The notes: generated by a model not told the origin, from the sequence alone. A stretch of DNA of 64,000 bases from Mycolicibacterium sp. MU0053 (GCF_963378095.1 NZ_OY726397.1:3844001-3908000); one strand, 5' to 3'. Numbered from the stretch's first letter, positions 1 through 8,813 are shown. Made by a program: numbers and translations.

Positions 1-1
1 G

Positions 2-1648
2 CTGTACCCGACGCGCAGCCACACCGGCGCCGCGCAGGGCGGGATGTGTGCCGCCCTGGCCAACGTCGAGGAAGACAACTGGGAGTGGCACACCTTCGAC
101 ACCGTCAAGGGCGGCGACTACCTCGCCGACCAGGACGCGGTGGAGATCATGGCCAAGGAGGCCATCGACGCGGTGCTGGACCTGGAAAAGATGGGGATGC
201 CGTTCAACCGCACCCCCGAGGGCCGCATCGACCAGCGTCGCTTCGGCGGGCACACCCGCGACCACGGCAAGGCCCCGGTGCGTCGCGCCTGTTATGCCGC
301 CGACCGCACCGGCCACATGATCCTGCAGACGCTGTACCAAAACTGCGTCAAGCACGATGTGGAGTTCTTCAACGAGTTCTACGCGCTGGACCTGATCCTG
401 TCCGAGACCCCCAGCGGGCCGGTGGCCACCGGAATCGTCGCCTATGAACTGGCGACCGGCGACGTGCACGTGTTCCACGCCAAGGCGATTGTCTTCGCCA
501 CCGGCGGATCGGGGCGGATGTACAAGACCACCTCGAATGCGCACACCCTGACCGGCGACGGCATGGCCGTGGTGTTCCGCAAGGGACTTCCGCTGGAGGA
601 CATGGAATTTCACCAGTTCCACCCGACCGGCCTGGCCGGTCTCGGCATCCTGATCTCGGAGGCCGTGCGCGGCGAGGGCGGCCGACTGCTCAACGCCGAC
701 GGTGAGCGGTTCATGGAGCGCTACGCGCCCACCATCGTCGACCTGGCGCCCCGCGACATCGTCGCGCGTTCCATGGTGCTCGAGGTGCTCGAGGGTCGCG
801 GCGCCGGGCCGAACAAGGACTACGTCTACATCGACGTGCGCCACCTCGGCGCGGACGTGCTGGAAGCCAAGCTGCCCGACATCACCGAATTCGCCCGCAC
901 CTACCTCGGTGTGGACCCGGTCACGGAACTGGTGCCCGTCTACCCGACGTGTCACTACGTGATGGGCGGCATCCCGACCACCGTCACCGGACAGGTGTTG
1001 CGCGACAACAACAACACCGTGCCCGGCCTGTACGCCGCCGGCGAATGCGCGTGCGTCTCGGTGCACGGCGCAAACCGGTTGGGCACCAACTCACTGCTGG
1101 ACATCAACGTGTTCGGCCGGCGCGCGGGCATCGCCGCGGCCGAGTACGCCGCCGACAACGACTTCGTCGACCTGCCGCCGAAGCCCGAGGAAATGGTGAC
1201 CGGCTGGGTGTCCCACATCCTTTCCGATCACGGCCACGAGCGGGTCGCCGACATCCGCGGGGCGTTGCAGCAGTCGATGGACAACAACGCCGCGGTGTTC
1301 CGCACCGAGGAGACCCTCAAGCAGGCGCTCACCGACATCCATGCCCTCAAGGAGCGCTACTCCCGAATCACCGTGCACGACAAGGGCAAGCGGTACAACA
1401 GCGACCTGCTGGAGGCCATCGAGCTCGGCTTCCTACTCGAGTTGGCCGAGGTCACCGTGGTGGGCGCGTTGAACCGCAAGGAATCTCGCGGCGGCCACGC
1501 CCGCGAGGACTATCCCAACCGTGACGACACCAACTACCTGCGTCACACCATGGCCTACAAGCAAGGCGAGGATCTGCTTTCCGACATCCGGCTGGATTAC
1601 AAGCCCGTGGTCCAGACCCGGTACGAGCCAATGGAACGGAAGTACTGA
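2..1648 (+). CDS. sdhA: Succinate dehydrogenase flavoprotein subunit, 5' end missing
   Basis: This is the FAD subunit of respiratory complex II, which oxidises succinate to fumarate on the cytoplasmic face of the membrane. The window opens inside the gene: the frame is open from base 2 and about 40 N-terminal residues are lost, judged from a usual length near 590. The first visible residues contain the S-H-T motif whose histidine (bases 20-22) carries the covalent FAD. Further on are the substrate-site signatures FHQFHPTG, RGEGG and HGANRLG and the C-terminal REDYPNRDD motif. The sdhB start follows two bases after the stop, so the two are translated together. Gene order matches the sdh2 (sdhCDAB) operon of M. 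tuberculosis; the membrane subunits should lie just upstream of the window. Confidence 0.97.
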   Translation: MYPTRSHTGAAQGGMCAALANVEEDNWEWHTFDTVKGGDYLADQDAVEIMAKEAIDAVLDLEKMGMPFNRTPEGRIDQRRFGGHTRDHGKAPVRRACYAADRTGHMILQTLYQNCVKHDVEFFNEFYALDLILSETPSGPVATGIVAYELATGDVHVFHAKAIVFATGGSGRMYKTTSNAHTLTGDGMAVVFRKGLPLEDMEFHQFHPTGLAGLGILISEAVRGEGGRLLNADGERFMERYAPTIVDLAPRDIVARSMVLEVLEGRGAGPNKDYVYIDVRHLGADVLEAKLPDITEFARTYLGVDPVTELVPVYPTCHYVMGGIPTTVTGQVLRDNNNTVPGLYAAGECACVSVHGANRLGTNSLLDINVFGRRAGIAAAEYAADNDFVDLPPKPEEMVTGWVSHILSDHGHERVADIRGALQQSMDNNAAVFRTEETLKQALTDIHALKERYSRITVHDKGKRYNSDLLEAIELGFLLELAEVTVVGALNRKESRGGHAREDYPNRDDTNYLRHTMAYKQGEDLLSDIRLDYKPVVQTRYEPMERKY

Positions 1649-1650
1649 CC

Positions 1651-2436
1651 ATGAGTGCACCCGTGATCGACAAGCCCGAGGCCGGCGACCCGCCACTGCC
1701 GCCCGTGCCCGACGAGGCCGTCATGGTGACGTTGAAGATCGCCCGGTTCAATCCCGAGAACCCGGACGCGGCCGGCTATCAGAGCTTCCGCGTGCCGTGC
1801 CTGCCCACCGACCGGCTGCTGAACCTGCTGACCTACGTCAAGAGCTACCTGGACGGCACCCTGACGTTCCGGCGCTCCTGCGCCCACGGGGTCTGCGGCT
1901 CGGATGCCATGCGGATCAACGGCGTCAACCGGTTGGCGTGCAAGGTGCTCATGCGCGACATGCTGCCCAAGAAGGCCGGCAAGCAACTGACCATCACCAT
2001 CGAGCCGATCCGCGGATTGCCCGTGGAGAAGGACCTCGTGGTGAACATGGAGCCGTTCTTCGACGCGTTCCGCGCGGTCAAGCCGTTTCTGATCACCAGC
2101 GGCAATCCGCCCACCCGCGAACGGATTCAGAGCCAGACCGACCGCGCCCGGTACGACGACACCACCAAGTGCATCCTGTGCGCGTGCTGCACCACCAGCT
2201 GCCCGGTGTTCTGGAGCGAGGGGTCCTACTTCGGGCCCGCGGCCATCGTCAACGCCCACCGGTTCATCTTCGACTCGCGTGACGAGGCCGCCGCCGAGCG
2301 CCTCGACATCCTCAACGAGGTCGACGGGGTGTGGCGTTGCCGCACCACGTTCAACTGCACCGAGGCCTGCCCGCGCGGCATCGAGGTCACCAAGGCGATC
2401 CAGGAGGTCAAGCGCGCACTGATGTTCGCGCGCTAG
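1651..2436 (+). CDS. sdhB: Succinate dehydrogenase iron-sulfur subunit
   Basis: The 261-residue electron-transfer subunit of complex II passes electrons from SdhA flavin to quinone through three clusters. The N-terminal plant-type ferredoxin domain has C77, C82 and C97, with D85 in the position where some homologues have a fourth cysteine, as in the E. coli protein. The C-terminal domain has C174-x2-C177-x2-C180-x3-C184 and then C230, C236 and C240, giving the ligands of the 4Fe-4S and 3Fe-4S clusters. The start lies two bases after the sdhA stop, so the subunits form one operon. An N-terminal extension of about 20 proline-rich residues precedes the conserved domain. Confidence 0.97.
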   Translation: MSAPVIDKPEAGDPPLPPVPDEAVMVTLKIARFNPENPDAAGYQSFRVPCLPTDRLLNLLTYVKSYLDGTLTFRRSCAHGVCGSDAMRINGVNRLACKVLMRDMLPKKAGKQLTITIEPIRGLPVEKDLVVNMEPFFDAFRAVKPFLITSGNPPTRERIQSQTDRARYDDTTKCILCACCTTSCPVFWSEGSYFGPAAIVNAHRFIFDSRDEAAAERLDILNEVDGVWRCRTTFNCTEACPRGIEVTKAIQEVKRALMFAR

Positions 2437-2490
2437 ATCCTGGTCGGCCTTCCTGCACGCTGGGTCAACAAACACGTTACGGTCCCAAGC

Positions 2491-3258
2491 ATGGCCGGCC
2501 TGTCTGAACTGCTGTCCGAAGAACGCATAGCCCTCGACGTGGTGGCCGGTGGCTGGCGGGAGGCGATCCGGGCCGCCGGCGCGCTGTTGGAACAGGCGGG
2601 CATCGCCGAATCCGCCTACACCGACTCGATGATCGCCAATGTCGAGAGCAACGGCCCCTACATCGTGGTCGCCCCCGGTTTCGCTTTCGCGCATGCCCGG
2701 CCGGCGGCGGCCGTGCACCGCACCGGCATGTCCTGGGTGCGGCTGGCCGATCCAGTTGAATTCGGCCACCAAACAAACGACCCGGTGACGCTGGTGGTGG
2801 CGCTGGCCGCCACCGACGCCGGCGCCCACACGGCCGCCATGGCGGAGCTGGCCAAGGTGCTCGGCGACCCGGCCCGCCGCTCGGCGCTGGATACCGCGAG
2901 CACCCCCGCCGAGTTGCTGGGAGTGCTCGGCGGCACCGCCACCCCGGCCCCCGCCGCCGCCGCGAAGGAGGGGTCGAACCTGATCCTGACGGTGTGCGGC
3001 AACGGACTGGGCACCAGCCTGTTTCTCAAGAGCACCCTCGAACAGGTGCTGCAGCGCTGGGGCTGGGACCGGTTCATCACCGTCGAGGCCACCGACACCA
3101 TCTCCGCGAAGGGTAAGGCCGCCGGCGCCGACCTGATCCTGACCTCGGGCGAGATCGCCAAGACGCTCGGCGATGTCGGGATTCCGGTCAAGGTCATCGA
3201 GAACTTCAGCTCCACCACCGAGGTCGACGCCGCAATGCGCGCCTCCTACGACGTCTAG
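2491..3258 (+). CDS. PTS ascorbate-type IIA-IIB fusion protein
   Basis: This cytoplasmic component of a phosphotransferase system passes phosphate from HPr to an incoming sugar. Residues 1-148 form a mannitol/ascorbate-type IIA domain with the phosphorylated histidine expected at H68 in FAHARP. An alanine- and proline-rich linker (about 149-160) leads to a IIB domain of the ascorbate/galactitol superfamily, with the phospho-cysteine C169 in the loop TVCGNGLGTS. The family often has separate UlaC and UlaB proteins; here they are fused. The membrane component follows eight bases later. No EI, HPr, regulator or catabolic gene lies nearby, so the substrate cannot be assigned beyond the L-ascorbate transporter class. 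Confidence 0.85.
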   Translation: MAGLSELLSEERIALDVVAGGWREAIRAAGALLEQAGIAESAYTDSMIANVESNGPYIVVAPGFAFAHARPAAAVHRTGMSWVRLADPVEFGHQTNDPVTLVVALAATDAGAHTAAMAELAKVLGDPARRSALDTASTPAELLGVLGGTATPAPAAAAKEGSNLILTVCGNGLGTSLFLKSTLEQVLQRWGWDRFITVEATDTISAKGKAAGADLILTSGEIAKTLGDVGIPVKVIENFSSTTEVDAAMRASYDV

Positions 3259-3266
3259 GAGAACCG

Positions 3267-4826
3267 ATGGACTGGTTGGTCAGCGTCGCCGAATTCCTCG
3301 TCAACGAGATTCTGGCGGTCCCCGCTTACCTGATCGGCATCATCACCGCCGTCGGGTTGCTCGCACTGCGCAAGAACGTCGGGCAGGTGGTCGGCGGCGC
3401 GTTGAAGGCCACGCTCGGCTTCATGCTGCTCAACGCCGGCGCGGTGCTGGTGGTCGGTTCGCTGGAACCGCTGGGAGTGATGATCCAGGGCGCCACCGGC
3501 AGCCAGGGCGTCGTGCCCACCAACGAGGCGATCGTCGGGATCGCACAGAACGAGTTCGGCGCGCAGGTGGCCTGGCTGATGATTCTGGGCTTCGGCTTCA
3601 GCCTGCTGTTGGCGCGCTTCACACCCCTGCATTACGTCTTCCTCACGGGCCACCACATGCTGTTCATGGCCACGCTGCTGACCATCGTGCTGGCCACGGC
3701 CGGGTTCTCCACCACGGTCGTCGTCGTGGTTGGCGGCATCCTGCTGGGCGTGCTGCTGGTGTCGTTGCCGGCGATCTCGCAGCCCTGGACCAAGCGGATC
3801 ACCGGTGACAACAGCATCGCGATCGGGCACTTCGGCACGCTGGGCTACATCTCCGCCGGCATCACCGGCCGCTTCGTGGGCGGCAAGAAGAGCAGGTCCA
3901 CCGAGGATCTCAAACTGCCCGAATCGCTGCGCTTCCTGCGTGATTCGATGGTCACCACCGCGCTGTCGATGGTGCTGATCTATCTGGCGGTCTCGCTGAT
4001 CTACCTGGTCAGGGTCGGGCCGGAGACCGCGTTCGCGGCGTTTGCCGACGACACCGGCGCCGGGGCCGCCTCCGATGTGGGCAACTACCTGATGATGGGT
4101 GTCACCGAGGGCCTCGGCTTCGGCGTGGCCGTCGCGGTGATCCTGTTCGGCGTGCGCACCATCCTCGGTGAGCTGGTGCCGGCCTTCCAGGGCATCGCCA
4201 AGCGGGTCGTGCCAGGCGCGGTGCCCGCCCTCGACGCGCCCATCGTGTTCCCCTACGCCCAGAACGCGGTGCTGGTCGGATTCATCTCGAGCTTCACCGC
4301 CGGCCTGGTGGGGCTGGCCGTCCTGGCGGCGTGGCTGGGCCCGGCGTTCGGCTGGGTGCTGGTGTTGCCGGGGCTGGTGCCGCACTTCTTCACCGGCGGC
4401 GCGGCCGGGGTGTACGGCAACGCCACCGGCGGTCGCCGCGGCGCGATCGCGGGCGGCTTCGTCAACGGCCTGCTGATCACCTTCCTGCCCGCGATCCTGG
4501 TGGGTGTGCTGGGCGCGCTCGGCGAGGAGAACACCACCTTCGGCGACACCGACTTCGGTTGGTACGGAATTCTGATGGGCAACGCCGCCAAGCTCGGCGC
4601 GGTGTGGGGCGTGGTGGTGATGCTGCTGATCAGCGCCATCCTGCTGGGGCTGGCGATCCTCGTGCAGAAGCGACTCGTCGAGACCGGCTGGGACCCCTCG
4701 CCGGGGCGCGCCGCGCCCACCGGGGCACAGCCGGACGACGAGGCCGTGGTGCCCAGCGCCGGGCGCAGCTATCCGAAGATCGCGCCGCCGGCCGGCGCTC
4801 CGACCCCGCCGCCGCCACCCGGCTGA
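3267..4826 (+). CDS. PTS ascorbate-type IIC permease (UlaA family)
   Basis: This polytopic membrane protein of 519 residues matches the UlaA (SgaT) family, the channel subunit that moves and phosphorylates the sugar with the IIA-IIB protein encoded just upstream. The family N-terminus is visible (a membrane segment, then RKNVGQVVGGALKATLGFML), followed by many hydrophobic spans and the GHHMLFM and APIVFPYAQNAVL segments. The last 45 residues or so form a proline-rich hydrophilic tail ending in a run of prolines, which is longer than I expect for the family. Its start is preceded by a GGAGAA ribosome-binding site. It forms a two-gene operon with the upstream fusion protein. Confidence 0.85.
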   Translation: MDWLVSVAEFLVNEILAVPAYLIGIITAVGLLALRKNVGQVVGGALKATLGFMLLNAGAVLVVGSLEPLGVMIQGATGSQGVVPTNEAIVGIAQNEFGAQVAWLMILGFGFSLLLARFTPLHYVFLTGHHMLFMATLLTIVLATAGFSTTVVVVVGGILLGVLLVSLPAISQPWTKRITGDNSIAIGHFGTLGYISAGITGRFVGGKKSRSTEDLKLPESLRFLRDSMVTTALSMVLIYLAVSLIYLVRVGPETAFAAFADDTGAGAASDVGNYLMMGVTEGLGFGVAVAVILFGVRTILGELVPAFQGIAKRVVPGAVPALDAPIVFPYAQNAVLVGFISSFTAGLVGLAVLAAWLGPAFGWVLVLPGLVPHFFTGGAAGVYGNATGGRRGAIAGGFVNGLLITFLPAILVGVLGALGEENTTFGDTDFGWYGILMGNAAKLGAVWGVVVMLLISAILLGLAILVQKRLVETGWDPSPGRAAPTGAQPDDEAVVPSAGRSYPKIAPPAGAPTPPPPPG

Positions 4827-4846
4827 CCGCCCGGCCCGCCGGTGAC

Positions 4847-4873
4847 TGTCACACATCGGCGGGCAATCTCGTC
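4847..4873 (+). promoter_or_regulatory. ECF41 sigma-factor promoter (TGTCACA - 16 nt - CGTC)
   Basis: TGTCACA (4847-4853) and CGTC (4870-4873) are separated by exactly 16 bases. This is the -35/-10 pair described for ECF41 sigma factors. The promoter points at the carboxymuconolactone-decarboxylase-like gene, whose ATG begins eight bases after the CGTC, so the transcript is probably leaderless or nearly so. The cognate sigma factor (SigJ) is encoded convergently next door. Confidence 0.85.
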
Positions 4874-4881
4874 CAAGGGGT

Positions 4882-5454
4882 ATGACTGAAACCCGAATCG
4901 CTCCCCTGCCCCCCAAGCAGGCCGGCCTGCTCACCCGCGCCATGTACCGGTTCGCCAGGCGCCGGTTCGGTGAGGTCCCCGAGCCGTTCGCGGTGGCGGC
5001 ACACCACCCCCGGCTCTTGGTCGCCAACGCTGTGCACGAGATGCTGCTGCAGCGCGGCTCGAACAAGCTGCCCGCCAGCGTTCGCGAACTCGCGGTGTTC
5101 TGGACCGCCCGCACCGTCGGCTGCTCGTGGTGCGTGGATTTCGGCGCCATGCTGCAGCGCCTGGACGGCCTCGACGTCGACCGGTTGAAGTCGATTGACG
5201 ACTACGCCACCTCGCCGCGGTTCAGTGCCGACGAACGCGCCGCGATCGCCTACGCCGACGCCATCACCACCGACCCGCACACCGTCACCGACGAGCAGGT
5301 CGGCGACCTGCGGCGGCGGTTCGGCGACGACGGGGTGATCGAGCTGACCTATCAGATCGGCGTGGAGAACATGCGGGCCCGGATGTACTCCGCGCTCGGC
5401 ATCACCGAGCAGGGCTTCAGTTCCGGCGATGCCTGCCGGGTGCCCTGGGCCTGA
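4882..5454 (+). CDS. Carboxymuconolactone decarboxylase family (AhpD-like) protein
   Basis: The 190-residue protein belongs to the CMD/AhpD superfamily and carries the redox pair C81-x2-C84 (GCSWC) followed by D-F-G. This suggests a peroxidase- or disulfide-type activity rather than ring-cleavage chemistry. It is one of the classic partners of ECF41 sigma factors (the COE group: carboxymuconolactone decarboxylases, oxidoreductases, epimerases). The neighbouring SigJ gene converges on it with a 38-bp overlap of coding ends. An ECF41 promoter sits directly upstream, so expression is probably controlled by SigJ. The physiological substrate is unknown. Confidence 0.9.
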   Translation: MTETRIAPLPPKQAGLLTRAMYRFARRRFGEVPEPFAVAAHHPRLLVANAVHEMLLQRGSNKLPASVRELAVFWTARTVGCSWCVDFGAMLQRLDGLDVDRLKSIDDYATSPRFSADERAAIAYADAITTDPHTVTDEQVGDLRRRFGDDGVIELTYQIGVENMRARMYSALGITEQGFSSGDACRVPWA

Positions 5455-6367
5455 CCGCGCGGTCGCGCAGCGGTGAGCCGGCGAACTTGTCCGGGTTCGC
5501 GACATCCCATACCGCCCAGACCTTTCCGTCCTTGACGGTCACGGCGGCGATGTGCGGTGCCATTTCGGAATTGTCGGGGTCGGCCGGCAGCCCCGGCGTG
5601 AACGAACCCAGCTCGCCGTTGATCAAGGCCGGTCGACTCGAGGTCACGAAGCCCGGTCCGTACCGTCGGGCCAGGCCGAGCAGGAACCGGGCCACCTTGT
5701 CGGGACCGACGATGACACGCGCCGCGGTGGGCGCTCGGCGGTTCGCGTCGCCGGTGAAGCTGACCTCCGGGTGCAACAGTGAGACCACATCGGCCAGATC
5801 CCCGGCCGCGATCGCCGCCATCAGCTTTCCGACGGCCTCGTCATGGCGCGGATCCGGCGGCGGGGGCGCTGCCTGCGCCACCGCGCGACGCGCCCGGGTT
5901 GCCAGTTGGCGCGCGGCCGAGGCGGTGGCCCCCAGCACCTCGGCGACCTCGGCGAAGGGCACCCCGAAGCCGTCGTGCAGCACGAAGGCCACCCGCTGAT
6001 CCGGGGAAAGCCGTTCCAGCACAACCATTGCCGCGTACCGGGCGTCCTCCGAAGCGACGACGGCGGCCAACGGATCCTCGGCCCCGAGTTCGACCACCAC
6101 CGGTTCGGGCAGCCAGGTGCCGACGTAGCGTTCCCGCCGGTGGGTGGCCGACCGCAGCCAGTCCAGGGACAGCCGGCTCACCACCGTCGTCAACCAGGCC
6201 CGCAGGTCGGCGATGTCGCCTCGGCGGTCGCCCAGTCCGGCCCACCGCAACCAGGCCTCCTGCACCATGTCCTCGGCGTCGGCGACCGTGCCGGTGAGCC
6301 GGTAGGCCACCGCCAACAGCTGGGGCCGAATCGCCTCGAATTCGGCCGCTCGCGCGCTCGCGGTCAC
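5417..6367 (-). CDS. sigJ: ECF sigma factor SigJ (ECF41 type, SnoaL-like C-terminus)
   Basis: The 316-residue protein has sigma region 2 (about residues 8-75, AEDMVQEAWLRW), region 4 (about 120-170) and a C-terminal SnoaL-like domain of about 120 residues. The last part holds the NPDKF motif corresponding to the ECF41 NPDKL signature. ECF41 proteins have no separate anti-sigma factor; the C-terminal domain modulates activity, and none is encoded here. The start codon is GTG. The position upstream of an aminotransferase and dacB1 matches Rv3328c (SigJ). The gene overlaps the convergent CMD-family gene by 38 bp. I see no ECF41 promoter in front of sigJ itself. Confidence 0.92.
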   Translation of the reverse strand: MTASARAAEFEAIRPQLLAVAYRLTGTVADAEDMVQEAWLRWAGLGDRRGDIADLRAWLTTVVSRLSLDWLRSATHRRERYVGTWLPEPVVVELGAEDPLAAVVASEDARYAAMVVLERLSPDQRVAFVLHDGFGVPFAEVAEVLGATASAARQLATRARRAVAQAAPPPPDPRHDEAVGKLMAAIAAGDLADVVSLLHPEVSFTGDANRRAPTAARVIVGPDKVARFLLGLARRYGPGFVTSSRPALINGELGSFTPGLPADPDNSEMAPHIAAVTVKDGKVWAVWDVANPDKFAGSPLRDRAVRPRAPGRHRRN

Positions 6368-6381
6368 CCGCCCAGCGTATT

Positions 6382-6422
6382 CCGTCGTTGCACCGACGGC
6401 CGCACCGCGGCGACCGTACTAT
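6382..6422 (+). promoter_or_regulatory. Permease promoter: inverted repeat and -10 element
   Basis: The divergent gap between sigJ and the permease holds an inverted repeat, CCGTCG-N6-CGACGG (6382-6399). A TACTAT -10 hexamer at 6417-6422 lies eight bases before the permease ATG, so that mRNA may be leaderless. No convincing -35 is seen. The repeat could bind a regulator; this is inferred from symmetry only. Confidence 0.4.
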
Positions 6423-6430
6423 CCCTGAGC

Positions 6431-7939
6431 ATGGCAATCGCCGAACCGCCGGCCCGGCCGCGCTCGGACAAGGGGCTGCAGGCCGACGCCCTCGGTTTGG
6501 CCGGCAACATCGTCATCGGACTGGCCGCCACCGCACCGGCCTACAGCCTGGCCGCCACTCTCGGTTACATCGTGCTCGCGGTCGGCGAGAAGGCGCCGTC
6601 GATGTTCGTGCTCGCCTTCATCCCGATGCTGATGGTCGCGTTCGCCTACCGTGAGCTGGCGCGCGACACCCCCGACTGCGGTACCACGTTCACCTGGGCC
6701 ACCAAGGCGTTCGGGCCGTGGATCGGCTGGATCGGCGGCTGGGGCCTGGCGGTCTCGGCGATCATCGTGCTGGCCAACGTCGCCGAGATCGCGGCCATCT
6801 ACCTGTTTCGGTTCGTCGGGCTCGATTCGCTCGCCGAGTCGCTGACCGCCAAGGTCCTGCTCGGATCGTTCTTCATCATCGCCATGACCGCGGTCAGTGC
6901 CCGCGGCATCGTGCTGTCCGAACGCATTCAGAGCGTGCTGATGGCCATCCAGTTCCTGGTGCTGATCGGCTTCAGCGTCATCGCCCTGGTGCGGGTGTTC
7001 AGCGGCACCGCCGGCGAGCAGGCGATCACGCCGTCGTGGAGTTGGCTGTGGCCATCGGGCCTGGACGCGAGTTCCATCGCGGCCGCGGTGATCCTGTGCA
7101 TCTTCATCTACTGGGGCTGGGACGCCTGCCTGGCCGTCGGCGAGGAGACCAGGGATTCGGCGAACACCCCCGGCCGCGCCGCGATCATCACGACGCTCAT
7201 CCTGGTGGCCAGCTATGTGCTGGTCGCCTACGCGATCCAGTCGTTCGCGGGTTTCGGTGACACCGGGATCGGCCTGAACAATCCGGACAACGTCGACGAC
7301 GTGCTGACGGTGCTCGGCGGACCGGTCGCGGGGACGGTGGCGGCCGCGCTGTTGTTGTTGACGGTCTCGGTGTCGGCGCTGTCCTCGACCCAGACCACCA
7401 TCCTGCCCACGGCGCGGGGCACCCTGTCGATGGCGGTCTACGAGGCCATCCCCAAACGCTTCTCGTTCGTGCATCCGCGTTACATGACACCGACATTCGG
7501 CACCATCGTGATGGGGATCTCCGCGCTGGGGTTCTTCTTCCTGTTGAGCTTCATCAGCCAGAATGCGCTGGCCGATTCGATCGCCTCGCTGGGCCTCGCG
7601 GTGGCGTTCTACTACATGATCACCGCGTTCGCCTGCGTCTGGTATTTCCGCCGCACGCTGTTGGAATCCACCCGAAACCTGTTCATGCGGGGCGTCTTTC
7701 CACTACTCGGCGGCACCGCGATGGTGTGGGCGTTCTTTCAGAGCGCGATCGATATGATCGACCCGGCATACGGCTCCACCGCGTTCGGATCGATCGGCGG
7801 GGTCTTCGTCTTCGGCGTCGGCATGCTCGTACTCGGCGTTCCGCTGATGCTGCTGTGCTTCGCGTTCGGCACCAAGCGCTTCTTCCGCGGCGAGACCCTG
7901 ACGGCCGAAACCCAGGTCAAGGTACCGGACATCTACTGA
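6431..7939 (+). CDS. APC-family amino acid/amine permease
   Basis: This 502-residue membrane transporter of the amino acid-polyamine-organocation superfamily has about twelve hydrophobic spans. The family landmark TAPAYSLAA lies in helix 1, followed by PDCGTTFTWATKAFGPWIGW and the WGWDACLAVGEE loop. ATG 6431 was chosen over upstream in-frame codons because the conserved domain begins directly after it and a -10 element lies eight bases upstream. A universal stress protein follows 16 bases later. An aldehyde dehydrogenase, an AsnC regulator and a class III aminotransferase lie beyond, pointing to import of an amine or amino acid degraded by those enzymes. A paralogue is encoded at 43151-44692. 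Confidence 0.9.
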   Translation: MAIAEPPARPRSDKGLQADALGLAGNIVIGLAATAPAYSLAATLGYIVLAVGEKAPSMFVLAFIPMLMVAFAYRELARDTPDCGTTFTWATKAFGPWIGWIGGWGLAVSAIIVLANVAEIAAIYLFRFVGLDSLAESLTAKVLLGSFFIIAMTAVSARGIVLSERIQSVLMAIQFLVLIGFSVIALVRVFSGTAGEQAITPSWSWLWPSGLDASSIAAAVILCIFIYWGWDACLAVGEETRDSANTPGRAAIITTLILVASYVLVAYAIQSFAGFGDTGIGLNNPDNVDDVLTVLGGPVAGTVAAALLLLTVSVSALSSTQTTILPTARGTLSMAVYEAIPKRFSFVHPRYMTPTFGTIVMGISALGFFFLLSFISQNALADSIASLGLAVAFYYMITAFACVWYFRRTLLESTRNLFMRGVFPLLGGTAMVWAFFQSAIDMIDPAYGSTAFGSIGGVFVFGVGMLVLGVPLMLLCFAFGTKRFFRGETLTAETQVKVPDIY

Positions 7940-7955
7940 AAATGCGGGGGCTGCA

Positions 7956-8813
7956 ATGCATTTAACCGTTGGTTACCTGGCAACACCGACCGGCGACGAC
8001 GGCGTGGCCCTGGCCGCCGCGCTGGCCCGCACCTTCGGCGCGACTGTCGACGTGGTCCTGGTGATCCGGCATGAACTGCCCGACGGCAGCCCCGGCCGGG
8101 CGCAGTATCAGCAGCTGCTGGTGGAACGCGGGCAGCGCTGGGTCGCCGGCGCGGCCGGCGCCTTGGCCGCCGGCAACGTCGCAGCCGGCGCCCACGTGCT
8201 GGTGGGTGAGTCGTTCGCCGAGACGCTGATGGGCTTCGCCCGGGACCACGACTCGGACCTGATCGTCGTCGGGGGCGCGCGGGACAGCATCTTCCGGGGC
8301 CATGCCATCGGACCAGTTGCCAGTGCGCTGCTGCACAGTTCGACCATTCCGGTGGCGTTGGCGCCCCGGAACTACGCCGAGGAACCACCCGAGTCGCTGA
8401 CCGCGGTCACCGCGGCGGTGCCCACCAGGCCCGGCGACGACAACCCGTTGCCGTTCGCGATCGCCCTGGCCGGCGCGGCCGGCCTGCCGATTCGGATGGT
8501 CTCGCTGGTGTCCGCCGAGAACCTCGCCGAGGCCGAGAACCTGGCCGAACTGCGCGCGCTGCAGATCGCCGCGGCCGAGCAGAACCTCGAAGTCGCCGCG
8601 AGCGCCCTGCCCAACGCACCGGAGGTCGAATCCCTTGTCGCCGAGGGCATGACACTGGAGTCGGCGCTCAAGAAGCTGACCTGGGCACCGTCGGATGTGC
8701 TGGTGGTCGGGTCGAGCCGATTCGGCGCGCCCAAGCGGATCTTCCTCGGTTCGACGGCCTCGCGCATCCTGGCCGGTACCGACGCGCCGGTGATCGTCAT
8801 CCCCCGCGACTGA
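7956..8813 (+). CDS. Tandem universal stress protein-like protein
   Basis: The 285-residue protein contains two UspA-type domains. The first half holds DLIVVGGARDS followed by PVASALLHSSTIPVALAPR. The second half ends in VLVVGSSRFGAPKRIFLGSTASRILAGTDAPVIVIPRD, which contains a G-S-S-R and G-S-T-A variant of the nucleotide-binding loop. It follows the permease by 16 bases and is probably co-transcribed. A clear paralogue at 44689-45576 is likewise paired with an APC permease, which suggests that these stress proteins regulate or stabilise their transporters. That role is inferred from pairing alone. The gene converges on the aldehyde dehydrogenase gene. Confidence 0.85.
   Translation: MHLTVGYLATPTGDDGVALAAALARTFGATVDVVLVIRHELPDGSPGRAQYQQLLVERGQRWVAGAAGALAAGNVAAGAHVLVGESFAETLMGFARDHDSDLIVVGGARDSIFRGHAIGPVASALLHSSTIPVALAPRNYAEEPPESLTAVTAAVPTRPGDDNPLPFAIALAGAAGLPIRMVSLVSAENLAEAENLAELRALQIAAAEQNLEVAASALPNAPEVESLVAEGMTLESALKKLTWAPSDVLVVGSSRFGAPKRIFLGSTASRILAGTDAPVIVIPRD

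Noticed and set aside
3255..5150. 631-codon open frame antisense to the PTS permease
   Set aside because: It is a high-GC mirror frame with Arg/Gly/His/Gln-rich low-complexity sequence and no family motifs; the plus-strand permease is convincing.
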